Positions 58,923-64,000 of a stretch of 64,000 nt of DNA are shown here, piece by piece (the first letter of the stretch is position 1; each line of letters begins with the position of its first letter). A model generated the notes under the pieces. The model was not told where the DNA came from. It made no database searches and was given only the letters and a program-made list of their open reading frames with translations. A program made the translations under genes and the position numbers. Source of the stretch: Kluyveromyces lactis (Eukaryota; Ascomycota; Saccharomycetes; Saccharomycetales; Saccharomycetaceae); contig NC_006041.1 of the NCBI RefSeq assembly GCF_000002515.2, forward strand, positions 1,612,001-1,676,000, read 5' to 3'.

Positions 58923-60263
58923 ATGAAGCGAGAAACGAGGGACCGTGGAAGGACGGACCTTGCACCAGAGAAGTATGTAGAGGACTCTGATCCAGAGCCT
59001 GAGGATGAAGGTGAGACTCGGTGTATTTGTGGGAAAATTGAACCGCCAGATGATTCGGGTCTTTATATTCAATGTGAACAATGCCATGTTTGGCAACATG
59101 GATATTGTGTGGGCATATCTGAGGAGGAAACTCCGGATAAGTATTGGTGCGAGCAGTGTAAACCAGAGCTACACTCGCTCTACACAACGGATCTTGGTGA
59201 GAAGAGGTCAATATACAAGCCAATTCAGCAACGCCGTAGGAAAAATAGAAGGTCGAAAAGAAACTCCGAATCGGATGGAGAAGTATCAAACGCTGGAAGT
59301 TCACTAGAGAACCAATCTCCTTCTAGCTCAGTGGTTAGTGGAAATATTGGATCTCAAAGATTATCTCGGCAAAGGAGAAATAGTAGTAATGTTGAATTAT
59401 CGAAGGATGAAGGTGAAGATTCTATTGCGGACTCCGGAAATGGTGAAGATAAGGATGAAAATATTCCCAAGCGCGAGTTTGATCCAATTGATGAAAATCA
59501 AAAGGTTGCAGATCGTAAACGTGCTACATCCAGTGCCAGGGAAGAGAAACATTATCAACTTATGCTAGAGAAAGCCCTACGCGAAAGCAGACGCTCTTCA
59601 AAAGATGGCACCGATCCCGAAGACCAAGATATTTTGAAGGAAGAAGAGGCATCAGGGAAGTCCGCCTCACCAAAGAATTACACTAGAGATACGGAATCTC
59701 CAGAAGTGGAAGGATCTGAAGCTGATGAAGCAGCTAGTCAATCAAGAAAACGAGCTAGAACGACAACAAAATCTACATCGCCATCAGGTTCCGAAGATGA
59801 CTCCAAATCAAAAAGATCAAGAAGAGGTAAGAGCAATGGTTCAACCACGCAAAGTAACTCAAGGATTTACAAGACCTCAAGTGGAAGAGTTGCAAGGAAT
59901 TCTAAAGCTAGCAGCTCAAAAGGATCGGGTTCCTCTGGAAGTTCAAACTTGTCGAAATCTAATGGACAATCTAATGATATCGGAATCAACAAGCCTCTAA
60001 AACCCAGGATTCCCTCTCAGAGGACCACTATGCATGAAATGAGAAGAAGAGTTAACGCTATTCTGGAATTTATCTCAAGGACACAGTTAGAAATATCTAA
60101 TGACCAACGTCAACGGGATCAGTTGTGCCAGTTTGTGGAAAACGAAGAATTCCTGGAAAATATTAATAAAATATTCTCCAGTTACGACGAATCCTTCAAA
60201 ACGATGGATGAGCTAACGAGGAAATTACTGCTTTGGGAGCAAAAGTTTAGTCCAGCTTCTTAA
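58923..60263 (+). CDS. CTI6: PHD-finger protein Cti6 (Rpd3L / Cyc8-Tup1 linked)
   Basis: A 446-residue PHD protein (506 in S. cerevisiae). The PHD finger spans C34 to C79: CICGKIEPPDDSGLYIQC, CHVWQHGYCVGIS and YWCEQCKPELHSLY, with the tryptophan expected for a methyl-lysine reader. The middle is a long charged, serine-rich region. A conserved C-terminal helical block (MHEMRRRVNAILEFISRTQL, then FSSYDESFKTMDELTRKLLL) is also found in YPL181W. In S. cerevisiae Cti6 is a subunit of the Rpd3L deacetylase and links Cyc8-Tup1 to SAGA, with a role in iron-limited growth. Confidence 0.94.
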   Translation: MKRETRDRGRTDLAPEKYVEDSDPEPEDEGETRCICGKIEPPDDSGLYIQCEQCHVWQHGYCVGISEEETPDKYWCEQCKPELHSLYTTDLGEKRSIYKPIQQRRRKNRRSKRNSESDGEVSNAGSSLENQSPSSSVVSGNIGSQRLSRQRRNSSNVELSKDEGEDSIADSGNGEDKDENIPKREFDPIDENQKVADRKRATSSAREEKHYQLMLEKALRESRRSSKDGTDPEDQDILKEEEASGKSASPKNYTRDTESPEVEGSEADEAASQSRKRARTTTKSTSPSGSEDDSKSKRSRRGKSNGSTTQSNSRIYKTSSGRVARNSKASSSKGSGSSGSSNLSKSNGQSNDIGINKPLKPRIPSQRTTMHEMRRRVNAILEFISRTQLEISNDQRQRDQLCQFVENEEFLENINKIFSSYDESFKTMDELTRKLLLWEQKFSPAS

Positions 60264-60340
60264 AAGCATGATAGAGAGTGTTCTTTTCTTGTTTCATACA
60301 TTTCCTTACCTAATTCTACATCTGAAGTACATACGTAAGT

Positions 60341-62074
60341 TCATAATAAGTCAACTGGTTTATCATTAACGGCGCAAACATCTGTTAAAAATTGCTCTGT
60401 AGAAATAATCGAGGTTCCTCCAATGATAACTCTGCAATTGTCCTTATTTTTACTCTGTTTCTCATTGAATTGATGTACTGCGCGCGCTTCTTCTATAGTG
60501 AGGCCTCCGACGATCAATATAACAACATCTTGTGGCATATATGTCTTAGGGTCAATATTTTGGTTTAAAAGAGTCACTCCCTCTTGTGGGAACTTGTTTT
60601 TATCCAAATCGCTGAGAAGTGTTGTCAATTCAGGAACATGTTGCATAAACACATTTTCAGCGCTGGTGCTGCCTAATCTGTTGAATTTCTTGGTTAATCC
60701 ACTAATCAAATCATTGTCCTGAGGAGCTTTGTGTTTATTGAATATTGACCCAAATCTCTGTTTAAATTGAAAGTAAAGAGAAATTTGTGTGGGATCACAC
60801 TGTTGTCTTAGAATATTCTCCAACTCAGAAACTCTAGATTCGTTCTTGCCGTGTCGTAGAACAAAAATGCAGCATAATTTTAATTTGTAATATGATTCTA
60901 AGGTTGGTAAGTTTAGAATTCTCTTCAGTTCTACAAAGTCATCGTTATTGTCATCATGTGAAGAGAGGTTTTGCTCTAGCTCACTGACTTCCCATATATT
61001 CTTCAGTTGTAATTGCCTATCTAATTCACTAACAATGGCCATATGTTTTGAAATGTTGCCTGAGAGTTTCTTAAATTCGGGGAACTTTTCGATGAACTCT
61101 TTAATATCTTCTATCGTATTGATTTGTTTGGTAATGTTGGTCTTATTTTTATACTGAGTAACATAGTTCTTCACCTTATCTGCCAAATCACCAAAATTCA
61201 TATACATTGTTTCTTTGAAGAACTTATCTTGTTTTGAAGAGAGTACAACCTGCTTCAAATCGGGATCGATATTTGGTACATTCGAAAGGTCTACCAAGTT
61301 TCTTTTTATTCCGATATATTCATTTATCATCGATTGATAGGTCCACGGTTGAAGTAATGGTGTCAATGGATCCGATTTCCTGTCAAGTAAAATTAGTAAC
61401 GGATTCGAATCTCTGACGGGAAAATCAAATAACTGCCTTTCATTTGTCTTAATTTCATACTCTAAATCCTTAGCTAACTTTTGACACAATTTGCTATCCG
61501 AGTCATACGCAATTGTCGGATTTAGTTTTAACGATAGTAGCAATGAGATTAACCCGTTAGACGTCTCCTGCAATCCCTTTGGATCCCATACCAATTGATT
61601 TTGGAGAAGATTGTACAACGGGATCTCTAAAGTGAAGACATCCTCGTTCACAATTAGGTAGTCTTGGAAAACTTCTTCTACATGTGTGACAACCTCCATA
61701 TCATCTCTTTCGGCTAACCGTTCCAACTGGGACTTACTCACCTGGTTATTGAAGAAAATCTGGTATTCGCCATACTTGGGATCCTGTAATTCGTGTAATA
61801 GGTCTTGAATCGTATCCTCAGTGGGTTTCAAATAGCATAAACATTTCAAATGTGGCATTGGATCTCTGTGAATATTCTCAAGTTTATCGACCAAGTAAAT
61901 CTCGTGCTTTAATAGCTCGGTTTGAGTAGTACACATCGATATCGTAGAGAGTGTGTCATTATCCAAAATCAATGCCTTTACTCTCGACTTCTCCTGTATC
62001 GAGGTGTCCGACGGTTTGGACTGGAAATTTGCGATTCTGCTGATATAATAATCACCAACCGTAAACAAATTCAT
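60341..62074 (-). CDS. VPS45: Sec1/Munc18 protein Vps45
   Basis: A 577-residue SM protein, exactly the length of S. cerevisiae Vps45, that binds the syntaxins Tlg2 and Pep12 and controls SNARE assembly at the trans-Golgi network and endosome. Conserved blocks are MNLFTVGDYYISRI at the start, QTELLKHEIYLVDKLENI, PKYGEYQIFFNNQVSKSQLE, ILLDRKSDPLTPLLQPWTYQ, SMINEYIGIKRNLVDLSNVP and NVFMQHVPELTTLLSDL. The frame is open 24 codons upstream of the chosen ATG at 62074, but without an ATG. It corresponds to YGL095C. Its tail is convergent with CTI6, 77 bp apart. Confidence 0.97.
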   Translation of the reverse strand: MNLFTVGDYYISRIANFQSKPSDTSIQEKSRVKALILDNDTLSTISMCTTQTELLKHEIYLVDKLENIHRDPMPHLKCLCYLKPTEDTIQDLLHELQDPKYGEYQIFFNNQVSKSQLERLAERDDMEVVTHVEEVFQDYLIVNEDVFTLEIPLYNLLQNQLVWDPKGLQETSNGLISLLLSLKLNPTIAYDSDSKLCQKLAKDLEYEIKTNERQLFDFPVRDSNPLLILLDRKSDPLTPLLQPWTYQSMINEYIGIKRNLVDLSNVPNIDPDLKQVVLSSKQDKFFKETMYMNFGDLADKVKNYVTQYKNKTNITKQINTIEDIKEFIEKFPEFKKLSGNISKHMAIVSELDRQLQLKNIWEVSELEQNLSSHDDNNDDFVELKRILNLPTLESYYKLKLCCIFVLRHGKNESRVSELENILRQQCDPTQISLYFQFKQRFGSIFNKHKAPQDNDLISGLTKKFNRLGSTSAENVFMQHVPELTTLLSDLDKNKFPQEGVTLLNQNIDPKTYMPQDVVILIVGGLTIEEARAVHQFNEKQSKNKDNCRVIIGGTSIISTEQFLTDVCAVNDKPVDLL

Positions 62075-62431
62075 TACGAAAAAGTGCTCTATCCTCTCAA
62101 TTTCAAAAGAACTTGGATATCTTAATTGCTGATTCACCGTTGGCACGCGCTACAGCAGCCTTAATCTACCGTTTCTCACTGCTACTTTGTTCCATGCAAA
62201 AGTTTAAGGTCATTTCTCCTTTAATACTTATTTTCAAAAAGAGTTGAAACTAAGATTCTGGCACACATCAATCCATCTTTGTTTAACTACAAACAAACAC
62301 AGGAACAACAATCTTGCTATAGCCTGTGATTCCAAACTTTACATTTAGGTGGGAAATAGCAATTTTTCCACAATTCTGTACAGTCAAGGTAATAATTCTT
62401 AAGTTGAGGCTACTGGCTATTCTTTACAACA
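62075..62431. promoter_or_regulatory. VPS45-TCO89 divergent promoter region
   Basis: 357 bp between divergent starts, with repeated ACAAACAAACAC near 62289. No TATA box, CACGTG or RNA gene was recognised. Confidence 0.4.
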
Positions 62432-64000
62432 ATGGCCACAATTTCCCGTGTGAAGCCTGTGAAGACTAATTCAGATACCAGTCTATCACAGTATATGAAG
62501 CAGAAGAAAGGACATGGAAAACCTAAACAGTTCTCTGCAAAATCTAGGAGCAAGAGCAACACCAGTTTCAAGAACTTACAGAAATTACACAAGGTAGGAA
62601 GCCACGATGCATTGAATAGAGGACTTTTCGATCCTATGAAGAAATCGAAGAGTTCGGACTCATTGAACAGACGCACGGTACACAGTGGTCTCAGTATGAC
62701 GGCATTGGTAAGAACATCATCTCATCCAGTTGTGCTACACCAGAATAGTCACAGCATGAAGCATAAGGGCCTAATTAGTGATAGGAACTCCAAGTCCGTC
62801 ATCCTAGATCTTCACGATTCTGGGGATAACGATTCTATGACTGATGAAGAGGTAGAGTCTTTCACCGATATAGAAGGAGATGATGCATCAGATGATGAGA
62901 CAATAAATGGAACGGGCAAAAATTCAACAACTCAGAGGAACTCGATGCATAGCATCAATGATTTTCAGGACAGAGCTGGGTTAAGAGTGGATTCTGGTAG
63001 ACCTCTACAAAGGCCATTGAGCTATAAACCACCGTCACGGCTTAGAAACAGAGTTGATGCAGATGATGATCATATTTCATCAAGAGCTGTGAGCCCAATG
63101 GATAATGACAAAATTGACGCTCCTGACAGGGAAGATGACCTTATTGACCCTGGCAATCAGGACACTATATCGAACACGAATAGTCTAAGACGCCACAGGC
63201 AACATATGTTTGATTTCAATAATGGAAACGGTAATCTGCAGAAATCTTATAATGTGGAAACTACGGAGCATGAGGATATTATAGCAGCGAACACTGCCGT
63301 CGATGAAGGAGTGCGTCGTTATACTGAAGAAGATATTATTGACGGAATTACACATACAGCAACAAACGAAAAAGCAAATGAGGATATTGGTAGTGATGAT
63401 CCTAAGCGATATTCATTCGCAAAAGCTGGCGCTGTAACTGATGAACAGTTTCCTGAGGATCCCCATAGTAATGACAGTTCCTCCTCCAGTAAGAATGGCA
63501 ATATGATTCCTGATAGCAACAACACTGCTCTGAATGGTTCTAATATCGACTCTGAAACACAAGGAACGGAACAATACGTTCCTGATATGATTCTATCTCA
63601 GTCTACCGGAATGGAAAGAAGATTTGATCAATTATCTCGTCAGAGTTCGTTAGCATGGCTCGACCCAGCCGAAAATAATAACGATAAATCTCTCAAGATA
63701 CAGAATACAAAATCCAATAAATTTAACTATATCAATCAAGATTTGGCAGCTTCGTTGAAAAATGACAATATTGATCAGCCATCTCCTCCGCGCCATCAAG
63801 AACAGCAGCCGAAACAATCGAAGGCCGACTTTTCTACAGCTATATCCAGTTTAACCAGTCATTTGACAAGGCCCGTTTCACGCGACCATCTTTTACGTGC
63901 GAACACTGTATCTCAGTCACGTCCACGGCAGCAATCACTCTATCGGCAACCATCGTACAGTGAGAATGATACCAGCGGTAATGGCATGACAGATTTCTCG
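62432..64000 (+). CDS. TCO89: TORC1 subunit Tco89, N-terminal part (cut by window edge)
   Basis: An open frame of 523 codons from the ATG at 62432 to the window end. It encodes a largely disordered, serine-rich protein. Matches to S. cerevisiae Tco89 (YPL180W, 799 residues) are seen in KSRSKSNTSFKNLQKL near the start, SSDSLNRRTVHSGLSMTALV, a TDEEVESFTD acidic patch, and VPDMILSQSTGMERRFDQLS at about residues 384-403. Tco89 is a non-essential subunit of TOR complex 1 at the vacuole, linked to glycerol uptake and stress sensing. CTI6 (YPL181W), its S. cerevisiae neighbour, is separated from it here only by VPS45. The C-terminal third lies beyond the window. Confidence 0.9.
   Translation, partial: MATISRVKPVKTNSDTSLSQYMKQKKGHGKPKQFSAKSRSKSNTSFKNLQKLHKVGSHDALNRGLFDPMKKSKSSDSLNRRTVHSGLSMTALVRTSSHPVVLHQNSHSMKHKGLISDRNSKSVILDLHDSGDNDSMTDEEVESFTDIEGDDASDDETINGTGKNSTTQRNSMHSINDFQDRAGLRVDSGRPLQRPLSYKPPSRLRNRVDADDDHISSRAVSPMDNDKIDAPDREDDLIDPGNQDTISNTNSLRRHRQHMFDFNNGNGNLQKSYNVETTEHEDIIAANTAVDEGVRRYTEEDIIDGITHTATNEKANEDIGSDDPKRYSFAKAGAVTDEQFPEDPHSNDSSSSSKNGNMIPDSNNTALNGSNIDSETQGTEQYVPDMILSQSTGMERRFDQLSRQSSLAWLDPAENNNDKSLKIQNTKSNKFNYINQDLAASLKNDNIDQPSPPRHQEQQPKQSKADFSTAISSLTSHLTRPVSRDHLLRANTVSQSRPRQQSLYRQPSYSENDTSGNGMTDFS

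Noticed and set aside
62075-62146. Upstream extension of VPS45
   Set aside because: The frame is open but starts with GTG; the first ATG gives exactly the family N terminus and length.
1-64000. tRNA genes, LTR elements, solo LTRs or subtelomeric repeats
   Set aside because: I looked for B-box-like GGTTCGANTCC sequences, tRNA-sized hairpin sets and TG...CA-bounded repeats in the intergenic regions and saw none that held up by eye; a tRNA scan would settle this.

Overview
The window is nuclear DNA from a budding yeast of the family Saccharomycetaceae that did not pass through the whole-genome duplication; a Kluyveromyces-like species is the best guess. Almost every protein is clearly recognisable against Saccharomyces cerevisiae, genes are intron-free and closely packed, and base composition is moderately AT-rich. 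Genes that S. cerevisiae keeps on two duplicated (sister) chromosome segments are interleaved here on one segment. The species assignment is inference; the non-duplicated gene order is seen directly.

Layout. 1-20.5 kb: ATP7 (partial), PUT3, URB1, INA22, DAL81, ARC19, PRP40, SEC11, a YMR090W-type NAD(P)-binding protein, CCE1/MRS1 and one unrecognised gene; YKL and YIR homologues alternate. 21-29.2 kb: SIS2/VHS3, then the most interesting block, an intact copper amine oxidase gene, a decayed HO/VDE-like LAGLIDADG endonuclease gene on the opposite strand, and a decayed second copy of only the 3' half of the amine oxidase gene. 29.5-42 kb: IRC21, the pre-duplication IXR1/ABF2 HMG-box gene, a CHY/RING ubiquitin-ligase-like gene, TVP18, MOT3, a 2.4-kb stretch without a convincing gene, NAT4 and NEM1. 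43-64 kb: MAE1, TFA1, TCD1/TCD2, LEU5, CTP1, BSD2, SNF5, APM3, CTI6, VPS45 and the 5' part of TCO89.

The amine oxidase block has the architecture known for WHO elements, HO-related homing elements described at the aldolase gene FBA1 in Torulaspora and Lachancea: complete host gene, endonuclease gene, then the discarded 3' end of the host gene. Here the host gene is a copper amine oxidase, which I do not know as a described target. The discarded 3' end begins at about codon 301 of the intact gene, inside a local patch of unfavoured codons, which is what a homing site under attack or a recombination junction would look like.

The rest is ordinary housekeeping: nitrogen regulators (PUT3, DAL81), mitochondrial proteins (ATP7, INA22, CCE1, MAE1, LEU5, CTP1), transcription (SNF5, TFA1, MOT3, CTI6, IXR1), splicing (PRP40), ribosome assembly (URB1), secretion and membrane traffic (SEC11, TVP18, APM3, VPS45, BSD2), lipid control (NEM1) and TORC1 (TCO89). 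No tRNA, rRNA, snRNA, CRISPR array, LTR element or centromere was recognised.
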